Source: Coleophoma eucalyptorum | Lineage: Eukaryota > Ascomycota > Leotiomycetes > Helotiales > Dermateaceae | Direction: 5' to 3' | Assembly (NCBI GenBank): GCA_026120035.1 | Contig: JALRME010000007.1 | Coordinates: 1,488,001 to 1,552,000 of the forward strand | DNA: 64,000 nt | Shown: positions 46,737-58,453 of the stretch, piece after piece | Layout: every line of letters begins with the position of its first letter | How positions within the stretch are numbered: position 1 is the first letter of the stretch | Translations under genes and position numbers: made by a program | Notes under the pieces: model-generated | Database searches by the model: none | What the model saw: the letters and a program-made list of their open reading frames with translations, nothing else | Told to the model about the DNA's origin: nothing

Positions 46737-49213
46737 TTACAGCGCCTGACTTCTACTCTGTATAATATCAAATGCCCCTAAGTTGGATTCTTGCTCTTGG
46801 GTCATAAAACCTATAGCTTCCCATTGCATATATCCACCCAAGTTGCCAGTATTAGGACCTAAGTCTTCTCCTGGCGACTCCACAAGTATCCACGGCACAG
46901 GCAGTAAACTGTGAATAGGTTGATGGAATTGCTGACCCCACAACGCCAAATCAGAGTTCGTTTCTTGCGCTGGTTGCTGTGGTAGAAGCTGAGGTGTAAT
47001 GGCGACCGTAGTTGATGTCGGGATTTGATTTCCAGGGTTCGGTTGTGCGAAGAGCTGTTGACTACTGTAAAGATCAACAAGATGCTGCACTTCAGGACTC
47101 CCCGCTTCTTCAGTGGCGGTGAGATATTCTTCTCTTCTCTTTTTTACTTTTGTAATGAGCTTCTGTATTGACGACGCAAGCGACTTGGGTGGTGCATTAT
47201 CAGGCAAGTCTCTTAAGTCTTCGAAGAACCGGTCCAGTACACTCCACGCACGCATTACATACTCATCGGGCTCTCTTTCGCAGATTCTGCTAAGGAGAGC
47301 CGCAATAGCATGCCACTGGGAAAACAACCCAATGTACCATTTCTAACTTTTGGTTTTCCATCTGTCAATATTCATACGGAATTCGACGACATTGATAGAC
47401 GTATCGAAGATCTTGTCCATAGTCTGTTTCGGGAGAGGCAATCCAGATCCTTCGTCTGAGAGGTAACAATTTAGAATTATCTTGCACTGGAGGTTGTTAC
47501 ACATATAAGTAAGGAAGTATGCCTTGTGGTCATTTTCTTCCCTGCAGTATTGAGCGTAATTGCTCTCAAGAGCGAGTAGTGATTCCTCTACAAAAGCTTC
47601 CTTCTCGGCCAGTGTTTCTGGACGGACATCGATTGAGTTGGCGCTAAGTCCTACCGGCATCTTCTTTAGACTGGTCATGGTAACAGTGGCATGAAGAGCA
47701 ATTAAGAACGGCGTCATATCTGTTAACCCGACGCGTTCGTCAGGAGCAACGTTGGCGTCTTGGAGGAGATCGGAGTCGTTAATATTCATAGGAGGCCTTG
47801 TATCAAATGAGCCTCTAACAATGCTAGTGTCAATACCGTATATCTCTGAGTTTTGCCAGTCCATGACGAAGAGCTGCCACCAGAGACGACGACGCATCTC
47901 GATTTCAAAGGGGGAAAGGACAAAAGCAGCGCCATCTCGGTGCAGGCCAAGCGATTCCGCAACTCCGATTGCTGCTCGAGTCAAAGAACACGATGTCCGG
48001 GTTTTATCATGACACTGAAGGCTTACAAGATAGAGGCAGAATGTCTGCAGAGTGGCGAGTTTGGTACTGTTGAGGAAGCCAGCGCGGCTAAGGGCTTGCT
48101 CAACGCCGAATTTATAACGGTGCAGTAGCGCCTTCCTCTTGACACCGAGGTTTATTTCCACTTCCTCAGCGGCCAGGCTGTGTGGAAAGTTTTATTAGAA
48201 GAGTCTAATAAGATAGTAATCGTAGGGTTATTCACCTACCTAGAAATAACGGAAAAATACATTGCAAACATCAAAGCTTCTGTACTTCGACTCAGACAAT
48301 CTAGATTCTCTTGGACTTCCTTGACGAGCCTTTCCATCGAAGGCATGTGTAGTACCTTAACAAGGGGATCTATTCTTTCCCGAAATAATTGTAGATAGTA
48401 TGGTAGTTGTGATGGCAAAGGGTGTAGTAGTCGCAAGCTGATTTCAGAAGAAGTATGGTTGAACAAGAAGGTCTGATAAGGGTTACTCTCAGGTGAACTA
48501 CCTTCTGATTTATCCATATTCTCATCTTCTTCAGTAACGTTGTCGATAAGCATGTCTCGTATGGTATTGATCTAAATCTAGGTCAATCTATTGGATAGAA
48601 CACGGAAGGCGAGCTGTGACTAACCTCCTTACTAAGCCACACCCAAAATATATGTGTATGGCTTACATATTGACTTTGCCCATCATCAATAATTAGTCTA
48701 CCTAGGTCTTGCTCACTCGAGGAACCAGCACCGCGTCGATGTGGACTCAAACTCTTTGAACGAGTTACGTGCATAACGCTGGAACCGCTGCTTTGTATAT
48801 CCGTCTCACTTTGCTCAAGACTATTTACCGAGCCCGTACTAGATGATCTTCGTGTAGTCTCATCTTCAGTCGACTGCCTTAGATCTTTCACCATCCCTAG
48901 TGAAATATCAGTCAACCATGTTCCCATGTCGCAAGAGGTCGATACTTCTACCTTCCAATATATTCAAGCGCTGGAATAATTCCCTTTGTCGCTGAGAAGA
49001 AATACTCCCGATTGCCCTGCTTGGTCTTTTTGGCTTTTTGAGTGGCATTTCGCAGAGAATGTTTTGTTTGCGACAATTAGAACATGGTAGCTGCTTATCA
49101 CATTTGACTTTGCGCCTGCGGCAGTGCATGTAGGCTTTCTCGACGACATATTGAGATTGGGCATCGGTAACTGAAGTTGTAGCAGCATATGAGGATGTAG
49201 CTTCGGCTGACAT
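46737..49213 (-). pseudogene. Zn2Cys6 fungal transcription factor, probably disabled (missing Cys, in-frame stop)
   Basis: Exons 49213-48952, 48896-48625, 48571-48240 and 48177-46737 form one frame of 768 codons interrupted by a TAG at 47345-47343 (codon 567). The binuclear cluster at 28-54 keeps the spacing Cx2Cx6Cx5Cx2Cx6C, but position 1 is Tyr28 (TAC) instead of Cys; C31, C38, C44, C47 and C54 are present. A coiled linker follows, then a Fungal_trans middle-homology region (FCLYLVSLQCHDKTRTSCSL, AAIGVAESLGLHRDG, MRRRLWWQLFVMDWQNSEIYG). The frame continues beyond the TAG with KWYIGLFSQWHAIAALLSRICERE, typical of this family, so Trp at codon 567 is the likely ancestral residue. Both changes are C-to-T at CpA on the + strand. 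No intron of sensible length removes the TAG while keeping frame. It was probably the pathway-specific activator. Confidence 0.8.
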
Positions 49214-49965
49214 GCCCACCTGCTTGTCTGGACTTTGGAGGGGAATGAAACGGGACTTTAGATTCACATATTACAAGTCGCGAGGGAGCGCAGCTTAAAA
49301 TATATAAGTGCAATTCATGCCCCTGACCTCAGTTTTTAATGCCAGACGTCACTTTTGGTGATGAGAACAGCACGGTATTGCTTGACTATTTTTCCGCATG
49401 GGTGTCGGCACTTGCTGGAGTTAATTAACTAAATCTGATGATCTTTAGATCGATGTTGACGTCCCTATCCGGTAGCCAGGGTCGGGTTGAGTGTGGAGAG
49501 GTGAAGGAATAGAATGAGCAATGACCTATTACGGCCACATAAGCGACAAGCAGGCATCAATTGTGCTCTGGTTTCAAGAGTTTACTGGTGCCTCAAATTC
49601 TAGCCATAGGCGGGGTTAGCCAGATCGCGATCAATTTTTCTTAGAACGCAGTCAGATGTGGATAGCTTCTGGTAAAAGTCTACTCCAGAAGGGTCGAAAT
49701 CCCTGCTCGCTTTATTTCCTTGGCTATGAGCTTGTACTTTCATAAAACGTACCTGGGGGTGGGGGGATCACACCGGTGTACATTGTACCTATAAGCCTCT
49801 GTTTGGTTTAGTTGGATGTATGTCAGATTAGGCGTCGGAAATAAGCTGGAAGTGCATGTATCCAGCAAATTCCTCTTTAGTATAATCCTCATCCTCGTCG
49901 CCAGTCTCATCCGCCATCATACAGATTCACGCCAAACAGATATACTTTTGCTCAAGCTTGAACCA
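49214..49965. other. Intergenic between divergent regulator genes
   Basis: About 750 bp between two divergent transcription-factor genes. It contains a G-rich stretch (GGGGGTGGGGGG, 49753-49764). No gene is supported. Confidence 0.5.
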
Positions 49966-51681
49966 ATGGAGGGGATAGTACCACGGTTTCATGGTAAGTT
50001 TTGCAATTGTGCAGGACTCAATGCAATGCCACGGTTGGGCTGTTTTTGCCGCGCTAACTGCATCTAATCCCAGATCCTACAGCTGGGGAAAACAAAGTTA
50101 TCGAAGAGCAGATCGAGATCGAGACCAAAAATATACCATATGGACCAACTCTTGAATGGATACAGCATGACGACTCGAATGGACGTCGTCGAGCTCGAGC
50201 CCACGTAACGAGAAATGTCAGAAAGCAACAGGCCGTCGCGGCACAGACTCCAAGTCGCTGCTTTTGAAATCAAAAAACAACAAACTTACACCAAAACTTC
50301 CTGCGAAGTCTTCTAAGTTTCCACCGAAGCAGAGTCCGACGATAAATCCAGATGATTTCAGTTCTTCGTGGTTGATTAAATCAAATATTGGGGCAGCAGG
50401 TTGATCCTTTCGCGACTTTTCCAGTTCCCCATGATCCACTGGCTGCGGGATTGATATCCCACTTTTTCTCTGGATTCGCTCCAACTGTAAAAATAGAGGA
50501 CTCTCAAGTTGATTACTCTATTATAAAAAAAAATAACATTCAAGGTTGCAATGTCAGATAGCTCCGCTTTCCGCATGCTGCTTTCTGGATCATCGCGAGA
50601 GATTGAGGCACGTTCTGGGCGGCAAGATTTGAAATATGCTATTACGCATGAAAATGTAGCCCTACGAGAGTTAAAGAAAAGGATTTCGGAATGGTCCCCT
50701 GATCAAGAAAAGCTGGGTTTGGAAATCCTTCCAGGAATTGCCGTACTTGCAGCATGCCAGGTACGTCCCTCCTCAAACATCCGATTTCATTTAAGGCTGA
50801 GTACCAATAGATATTGCTTGGCAATCCCCAAGGATTCGCCATGCACATGAATGGACTACAATCCATCGTAAACTTGATGGGCGGCTTCGAAAAAATCCAA
50901 ATAACAAATTCATCTCTTTGGTCATACCTAATTTGGTAATTACAATCCAATCCAGTGAAAAGCAGCTTTTCTAAAGTATCTGACCTTTGGATGCTTTATT
51001 AGGTGTGACTATAGTGCCTCGTGCAATCTTTTGTCCCAACGGCGAATTCTGCCGATAGGATACGATGCGAAAGTATTATCTACCGACAAAATATATATCC
51101 CCGAAAAGCTATTACGTGCTGTGCCCCAAGTATACGACCTCCGACAGGAAGCTGCCGCACATTTTAAAGGCCTGCAACCATCTACGACAGCCATATTATC
51201 CGCCAAATCAGACGAAATAAAACGTGTTGAAGTATTTAAGTTCATGATACGAAACAACACAGAATTATGTCAACTATTATGCATGCCTGGCCGTAAGAAA
51301 CGATCAGAGTGCATTCTCCAATCCTATTACCTCTTAACAAAGATTTATACTATCTTCCTCGAACGATTTAGCACAGACAACAGTATGTTTTCTGTAAATG
51401 AACATCTGGATCAATTTATAATTGCTGTGGCTGAGGAAAGCTCTTTGCTCGCAGGTGCTGCAACTAGGATCTTCCGGTTCTTACTCTCTAGCCGGAGAGC
51501 CGCCCAGGATATGTTTTTTGTTGAAATAGGAAATATCTTAGATGCATGTATCACAATCAATTGGTCCTCGTGGGAGAAAATCAGTGGCATCTTGTTTGAA
51601 TTTGTTTTTTATAGTGAAGCTTGCAGTGGCGAATTACGGAGGTCATGGGCAGCGAAGTTCAAGCTTGAAAACTATAACTAA
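49966..51681 (+). pseudogene. Fungal_trans_2-type (PF11951-like) transcription factor, reading frame apparently broken
   Basis: Exon 1 (49966-49993, MEGIVPRFH) joins at 50074 to a region with the basic motif GRRRARAHVTRNVRKQQ, usual at the start of these proteins. From about 50400 the same frame resumes with QVDPFATFPVPHDPLAAGLISHF, a hallmark of the family. Further exons follow at 50545-50760, 50811-50935 and 51003-51681: VAMSDSSAFRMLLSGSSREI, NPQGFAMHMNGLQSIVNLMG, then the C-terminal helices. Between 50254 and 50396 the frame holds three stops (50265, 50343, 50373), while another frame there reads as a Lys/Pro/Ser-rich linker. This suggests two compensating frameshifts, or an intron with poor borders (for example 50235-50396). 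No Zn2Cys6 cluster is present, as in many relatives. Function unknown. Confidence 0.55.
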
Positions 51682-51923
51682 TATATTTATCTCCGCCGAA
51701 GTTCCATCTCATTTGGACACCGTATTTGCAAAAGGTTAAATAATAGCTACAAAACTTCCAAAACCACTATAGTAATATCCTTGAATAATGGCTAATCTAT
51801 CTTGTCACACCACAATGAAACCTTGCTTTTAAGTAATGCAGCAAGCAGAATACTTTCGTGTGATTGAATACCTTCGTGGAAACATTTCCACATCCGCTAC
51901 ATATTGATAACACATTCTATATC

Positions 51924-53547
51924 TTATCTCACTTCGTCTTTTGGACCTTGTTCTAAGCTGTTCTTTGCACTGTTGCTTTCGCCAAAAGGGAAAGGCCTAA
52001 ATCGTAGCACCTCTCCAGTTTCACCACCTGATTTGAACTTGTCATGCTCTCTCATTTGCCTGAGAATCTCAAGGTCCTCTTCAGAAACAGGTACACCCTC
52101 AATTTTCTTCACCTTTTTGCCCTCCCACCAGGTCATGTAACCACCTGCCGCAGCAATAACACACGCTACCGAGATTAGACAGCCAGTGGTCCAAGAGGGT
52201 CGATTAAACCGGTTGAGACCCCACATGACCCCACAGAGCATGATCTGGAAAAAGCTATTCCATACATAGCACCAAATGTACAAATCCAGCTTCCAAATCT
52301 TCGTCGCTGGAGCCCTCTCACCAGTAAGAGGAGGATCTGGGCTCTTCTCAATCGGGTATGCAAGTGAGGTGGCTGGGACTTGAGGCGGAGCAGGCATTGT
52401 TTTAGGGTCCCAAGAGATGTCGATTTCTTGGGACTGCTCGAGGCGGAACCAGTCACGGTTAATTCCGGCAAGACGGCGTAGACCAATTGGATCGTGCTGT
52501 ACCCTGTATTTCAGTAGGTAATAAAGGTCACGAAAGCGCCAAGGGATAAGGCCAAGGCCCGTAACGCAGAAGAGCGCGTTGAGGATTTGGGAGTCGATTT
52601 CAATCCAGAAATTTTTGGTAGAATGCTTGTTGTTGCATGGATACTTTGCGTTTTTCGGACACACTGAATGGTGTTAGTATAATAAATGATAAATTGTTGT
52701 TGGCAACAGATGAAGAAAATAGAGTAGATAAATGAAGGTTATAGAAAGGGTTGAGGTATTTGATGGAACACGTACTTGCAGGGGCACCCCCAATTAACAC
52801 CAAAAATAACATTCCTCCCCAGGCAACAACATTCAATGAGTAAATAGTAAGCAAGAATCCAAACGGAGTCCAGAGAAATTTCCAATACACCCGGAGTCCT
52901 ATCTTCATTGACTGTATTTTGGTATGCTTAGGAGGGAATTGATATCCGTTTGGGTAAGGGACCGAGGGATCATGGGGTTCCACGATATCCGCAGTGCCAA
53001 AATCTTTAGAAAAACTACCGGTATAGGGAGTAGTCTTCCCACCAACTGCCTGTAGTTTTCCATTTATTTTCTCTTCCTGACCCACGCCATTGTTCGAGAT
53101 TCCCACTTTCTCGTGGCTCGGCGGCACCTCCATTATTGGAGCCTGGCTATATCTCCTACCAATGGCCTTCCCGGTCAAAGTAGGCTGGCGGGCAACATTT
53201 TTCAGCACCTCAAAATCCGTGTCCTTATGGGCAAGACTATTGCGTCGCTGTGCAACACCAGACCAACCGTTGCTGTCCACATTGCCATTTTGAATATCGC
53301 TAATACTGGGAGCGCTAGACATCACCTGTCCGGATGCGTGGAAGAAGCCGAGGGGCAGCTGTGAGGTAGAGAACTTGCGATGGGTATTGCGTATAAAAAG
53401 TCCCGCGATGGTGGCCTCGCGTGCAGGGCTAGAGGGGTTGAGGGTGTTGGGAATCGATGCATCGGTGCCCTCTATCTCATCTGTTGTCTCTGCTAATGGG
53501 GCGATGTGAACAGTCTCGCGACCTGTGTGCTCTTCTATGCCTGACAT
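51924..53547 (-). CDS. DUF2985-type fungal membrane protein
   Basis: Exons 53547-52776 and 52663-51924 (113-bp intron, GTACGT...CAG) give 503 residues. The first 200 residues are polar and Ser/Pro-rich. Hydrophobic segments then appear: WTPFGFLLTIYSLNVVAWGGMLFLVLIGG, SQILNALFCVTGLGLIPWRFRDLYYLL, IWCYVWNSFFQIMLCGVMWG and TTGCLISVACVIAAAGGYM. A conserved loop with RDLYYLLKYR and GLRRLAGI follows the second segment. This pattern matches a fungal family of unknown function (DUF2985, PF11204), usually found as a single-copy membrane protein. The C-terminal tail is charged and cytosolic. Nothing ties it to the cluster; it probably marks the right flank. Both splice junctions are clean and the gene looks intact. 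Confidence 0.8.
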
Positions 53548-54225
53548 AATTCTGTTTGATGGGAGGGCAACAGGTGAACCTGGTGAACCTGGACGAAGCA
53601 GTTGTGATGATTCTCACGAAGTAGGAGAGGGTAAATTAGTGTAAGGTCAATATCTCCCTTATGCTGCTTCCTTACCATTGGGTAGGTCAGGTCCGGCAAA
53701 TGTCCCGATATTCTTTATTCTACATCGCCACTGACGAACGAGTCTTTATCCAACCTGTCGGTGCATGTCACACTGATAAGGCCGAAGAACATTCATTCCG
53801 AATTCAGCTCAAGTTACGATTGTAAGCCACACAGTCTGCACGGTGAGGGTGTGAAATGGTTATGATGTCGGTCCTACGGCATGGCCGTAAGCTCCGTTCG
53901 GCGAGGCAAGCTTATACTAACAGGGTAGTCAGAGCTATTCGCGCAATCTTAGAAACGCCCGAAATACCGACAGAATTGACTCTGCGCTCACTCGCTCACT
54001 CTCGGTGTCCGTCGCTAGCTCCACCGAGCCCGAGCACCAATGATTCTAACAACCAGCCTTGTTACAACAATTCCTCGGAGCGGTGTTGAAGATGATGATT
54101 GCGAAACCATGCTCTTAGAAGTATCGCTAGCTGCTGTGAAATCCTCGCTGTTGCCACAGCCCTAAGGATATATCGCTAAGCAACAGCCAACTCAGAGGAA
54201 AGGACATCCAGCAACAACAGCGAAT
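53548..54225. other. Intergenic, DUF2985 gene to truncated glucosyltransferase
   Basis: About 680 bp between divergent genes. No gene is supported. Confidence 0.5.
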
Positions 54226-56342
54226 ATGGTTCAAGAGGCTGGAAATAGAACGGTAATAAAAGCAGAACCCGAGTTAGCGACAGAGCCAGTAACAGAGCAA
54301 GCTCCAGCAGCAGTAGCCCAGCCGACTCGAGATAATCACTCTGTGGAGAGTGTGTACGAAAATAGTGGCCAATTTGTTCAAGTCAATACCTCAATTTTCA
54401 GCGAAAATGATGATTTTAAACCAGTGCCGTTAAATCTGGAATCGCCAGGTTCAACGCCAACAGTTCCAGCCGATCCGATCAATGGCTCCATCAGCAACAG
54501 TAAACCACTCTTGCCGAAACATCTGAGTTTGTCTGCTACTGGCTCTTCCAACATGTTTCAGCTGTGGTCCACCATGGTGGTGCTGGTACAACCGCAGCAG
54601 GTATAGTAGCAGGCAAGCCGACCGTCGTGGTTCCTTTCTTTGGCGACCAGCCTTTTTGGGGCGCCATGATCGCACGTGCAGGAGCCGGGCCACAACCAAT
54701 ACCCTACAAGCGACTGAATGTTGATAACTTTGTTACCCAAATAGAATTTGCATTAAAGCCAGAGACTTTGGTCAAGGCCAAAGGACTAGGCGAAAAGATG
54801 GCGAACGAGAACGGGGCTGAAGAGGGAGCTGGCTTGTTCCACAAGCACCTAGGTAATGGCCTTCGATGCTCGGTTTCTCCAGATCATGCCGCCATCTGGA
54901 GAATCAAGAAGACAGATCTGAAGTTAAGTGGATTTGTGGCAACAGTATTAATGAATCGGGGCTTGGTGGATCTGCGTGACCTGAAACTGTTCGTATTGTC
55001 CCCCTTGCTCATAGAACATGATTTAGTAACACCATTATCTATATATGGATATCGTGCACGAGAGTATCAAGTCGAAGATGGGCCATGGGATCCCATATCT
55101 GGGGTTGCAACTACCCTCCTTGGAACCCTAGGCTCACTTGCCATGGGTGTCGCTGATTTGCCTACTGACTTCTATCACACCGTTAAAGCCCAGAACGACA
55201 AGCACACAGTCGCTTCACGAAAAAATGCCGACGCCAGTTGTGCCGCTGTGCGTGTAACTAGGAATACATCGACCACCTCATTGTCGATAACTCAAAACGA
55301 AAAATTCAAATACGGCATCAGTAAGCCAGAGAATTGGACCAGCCTTCGTCACTATCATGTTGTAGTAAAATCTGCTATCAAAGGCCCAACCACCGAGGCT
55401 TACGTAAATACACAAACCTCAAGCGATGCGCAAACTATATCAGATGTCAGCACAGTTTCTACAGCCGTCTTCGATCCATCTGACCCAACATCACCACTAT
55501 CTCCAAACCAACTCCTCAAACATCGTCCCAACCACGCTAGACGCTACGCCGCACATGTCGCCGAGTTCATTGCCAAAGGGCCCATGAATCTCGCATCCAG
55601 TATCTCTCAAGGATTTCACAACGCCCCAAGATTGTATGGTGACTCCACCATTCGCCAGACTGAGTCTATTACCGGCTTCAAGTCCGGCCTCAAAGCTGCA
55701 GGCGAGGATTTTGCCCTCAGAATCTACGATGGCGTCTCTGGATTATTGACCCAGCCGGTGCATGGCACCAAAGAACATGGCATGGCCGGCCTTCTAAGCG
55801 GTGTTGTGAAAGGTGTAGGTGGACTTGTTCTCAAACCTGCCAGTGCAGTCACCAGCCTCCCCGCCAATTTTCTCAAAGGGCTATACAAAGAGCTTGAGAA
55901 GTCAACGGACTTCGGCCTCCAGACACACATCATGATTAGTCGTGTAATACAGGGTATAGAGGCCGCGAATCATCTAGACCCTGAATTGGAAGCAGACATT
56001 ATCAATAAATGGCAACTTATTATGACCGAAGCTGATAAGGGAGCAAAAGAAATTGAATCTATTACCGTAGCCCGAATCCACACCTGCTACCACGGTCTTA
56101 GATTTCAAAGCACAAGAAACATGACACTGAAGCAGGCGCAAATGCATAGTACCATAAAAGGGCTTAAAAAGAATGTGCCTGCAATGGCGCAGACTTTACC
56201 CTTCGATAGTGCTACGAACTTTATTTCTATCGATTCGGATGAGAGTATTGATCCTAAGATGGAGATTAGACTTTCAGATGGTAGATTCCAGAAGATACAT
56301 TTGAGCATGCATAATATGATTAGTAGAATGAAGGCAGCGTAG
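54226..56342 (+). pseudogene. Truncated sterol 3-beta-glucosyltransferase-like gene lacking the N-terminal GT domain
   Basis: From 54504 to 56342 one frame matches the C-terminal part of fungal sterol glucosyltransferases: WLFQHVSAVVHHGGAGTTAAG, KPTVVVPFFGDQPFWGAMI, FHKHLGNGLRCSVSPDHAAI, REYQVEDGPWDPISG and GSLAMGVADLP, then a VPS13-C-like segment (GLLTQPVHGTKEHGMAGLLS, VVKGVGGLVLKPASAV) and the usual tail. There is no ATG before the HHGG motif in this frame; a TAA sits at 54501. A separate frame from the ATG at 54226 encodes an acidic/Pro-rich leader of about 90 residues and runs out of frame into the HHGG region. The roughly 350-450-residue N-terminal acceptor-binding half (GDVQPF motif and so on) is absent, and no intron can join the two frames. 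The likely cause is an internal deletion, leaving a non-catalytic remnant. Expression from an internal start cannot be excluded. Confidence 0.75.
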
Positions 56343-57116
56343 GTCTCTTTGGGAGGGGGAGGGTAAAAGCCCCACTAACTTCTGAAAAGAGGATCTTCCA
56401 AAATAATCGATGCTTTATTATATCCTGATGATTTCTATGACGTTCATATCTATATGCTAACCAAGTTGGTAGCTAGAATTTAAAGTTATAGAATTTATTA
56501 TATCTGGGATTGGAATAACTATCCTGGAACTTATGAAACTAAATCCAGATTTATACCTTTGATTTTGACATCTCTACCGGCACATTCTAAGTTAATAATT
56601 AATTTCAGAACAAAGCAGCTAAGCAAGAACCCCTTTTCATATTCTAGGATGTGCTTTGTTTGTGCAAATGAGCGGGGTTGCATGGCCACAGGACTTGTCG
56701 AGGCTTGTTTTGCTTAGTGTTGCACTAGTAGGGCTGTGTTAATTAAGGTTAAGTCAATGAAGAGATATGTTAGACCTACATTGGTATAGAACAGACGAGA
56801 CATCAAACTTAAAAAGACTCAGCCCTATTAGAGTTTGCGATGGATCTCTCTCTATGGCGGTGGCTGTCAGCCACTTGCCGTTCGACCTATCTTCTTTGTG
56901 TAAAACATTCAGCTGCCAAAAATGCTTTAAATTGAGTTCACAAGAGCTCCTCGAAGGGCGCAGCTCAGCCAATTCCGTAGCCAATTCCAAAAGCGCAAAG
57001 CTAAGGGCGTATATAAACAACTCTTGGCCTTTCGCGTTCCCCACTCGCTCATCTTCCCCTTCAGCTTGTACTCCACCCGAAACTGGACTGGGAGTAAATA
57101 TCACACTTCTAACACT
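56343..57116. other. Intergenic, truncated glucosyltransferase to Cys-rich TM gene
   Basis: About 770 bp, AT-rich in its first 400 bases, containing the promoter of the next gene. No gene is supported. Confidence 0.5.
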
Positions 57117-58453
57117 ATGAAGTTCTTCACGATCATTTCTTCCTTGATAGCTGTTCGGGCGTCCGCATCGGAACTTATTACTGCGAAAAGGATGGCCCAA
57201 AGCCTGGACACTCGAGCTACATTCTACGGTGGATGGCCCATCGAAGCGAGTATCTGTCCCAGCAATACAACCGCATGCTTAAATTTGGGTTCTTGCTGCC
57301 CAACTACATCGTCCTGCTACACAGATGGGTTAGCAGGGGCGGCGGTATGCTGTCCAAATAGTAAGGAACGAGCTCATTTACATTGAGTATAAAAATCGGC
57401 TTGTTTGAAGTCCTTGATGCAAATCGCTAACATTTAATTGCACTTATCTCTAGCTAGTAATTGTGTAAATACCGTAAACACTCTCCCGGTCTGTGCGGAT
57501 TCAAGTTGGACTCTATATATTGGGAACTATTACTACTTCTGTTGCGCTCCTGGTCAAGTTGGAATTCTCCCAAATAAAGCAAGCTCTGTGGCCCCGGGAT
57601 TATGCGTAGATAGTAGTAATTCGCCAGCTTCATCATTACTAGCGACTGCGGTAAGTCTTCTGCAAGTATACTTAAATTGTCTTGCTGATGTTTGAGGAAT
57701 TAGTATCAAGCTGTTGGCGCCACCGCTACCGCAACTACCTCTTCAGCCTCGATAACGCAGACCTCGACGGCTAAGGCATCTTCGACTTCCAATAGCTCAC
57801 CAACCTCCGTATCTTCATCAACTACAAGTATGTTCATGGCACTATTTGTTATGTTTTGGATGTGGTAGTCATTTCCTTTCCTGTGCTGTATACGTTTTGT
57901 AGTACGTATCATCAATGTTGTATCTTGAGTGTGAATGTTCAATGAACGTTGGTTCAAGTAGTGGTGGTATGCCAATTGGAGTATTGAAATATCAAATATA
58001 TATTATTGAACCATGAACGTATAAAATGTTCTAGTTTATTCTGGCTAACGATAACATTAAATCATAGCAACGTCATCGTCCCAATCATCAGCGCCGTTGA
58101 CTTCACCATCATCGGCAATTCAATCCCCGGCCTCGAATCCTAATTCACCTTCTAAAACATCAGTTATTGTCGGTGGAGTTATTGGAGGTGTGTTTGGCAT
58201 AACATTCATCGCCCTCGCAATTTGGTTTTTTGGATTTAGAAGGCGGAAGAGCCAAGCTATCACGCCTGGAAACACATCCTACGTCGCAGGTCTTGCTGAA
58301 AAGGATGGAAATTCTCTAAACCCTGAGATTAATGAGATTCCTGGGGAAATGGCCGGCCATTTCGGTCTGAGCGAAGTTGAAGCTACTAAGTTATCGTCGG
58401 CAAAGAACAACAACATCACATCTTCCACAACACCGCCTGCGGAACTGGGTTAG
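57117..58453 (+). CDS. Secreted Cys-rich, Ser/Thr-rich single-pass membrane protein
   Basis: Four exons, 57117-57360, 57454-57650, 57704-57827 and 58068-58453, give 316 residues with agreeing phases. The layout is: signal peptide (1-18, MKFFTIISSLIAVRASAS), a Cys-rich ectodomain of about 110 residues (SICPSN, GSCCPTTSSCYTDG, AVCCPN, YYFCCAPGQVG, GLCVDSS), a Ser/Thr-rich stalk (about 145-218), one transmembrane helix (about 219-245, VIVGGVIGGVFGITFIALAI) with a basic stop-transfer RRRK, and an intracellular tail of about 68 residues. This resembles wall-anchored sensor-like proteins of filamentous fungi but is not a classical WSC domain. Such proteins often act in surface sensing or cell-wall contact. 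No named family is assigned. Confidence 0.72.

Noticed and set aside
47284..47385. An intron removing the TAG of the Zn2Cys6 regulator (for example donor GTATGA near 47370 to acceptor CCCAG near 47309)
   Set aside because: It is 62 bp, not a multiple of three, and the downstream reading would lose QWHAIAALL. Other donor/acceptor pairs give introns of about 32-35 bp, too short.
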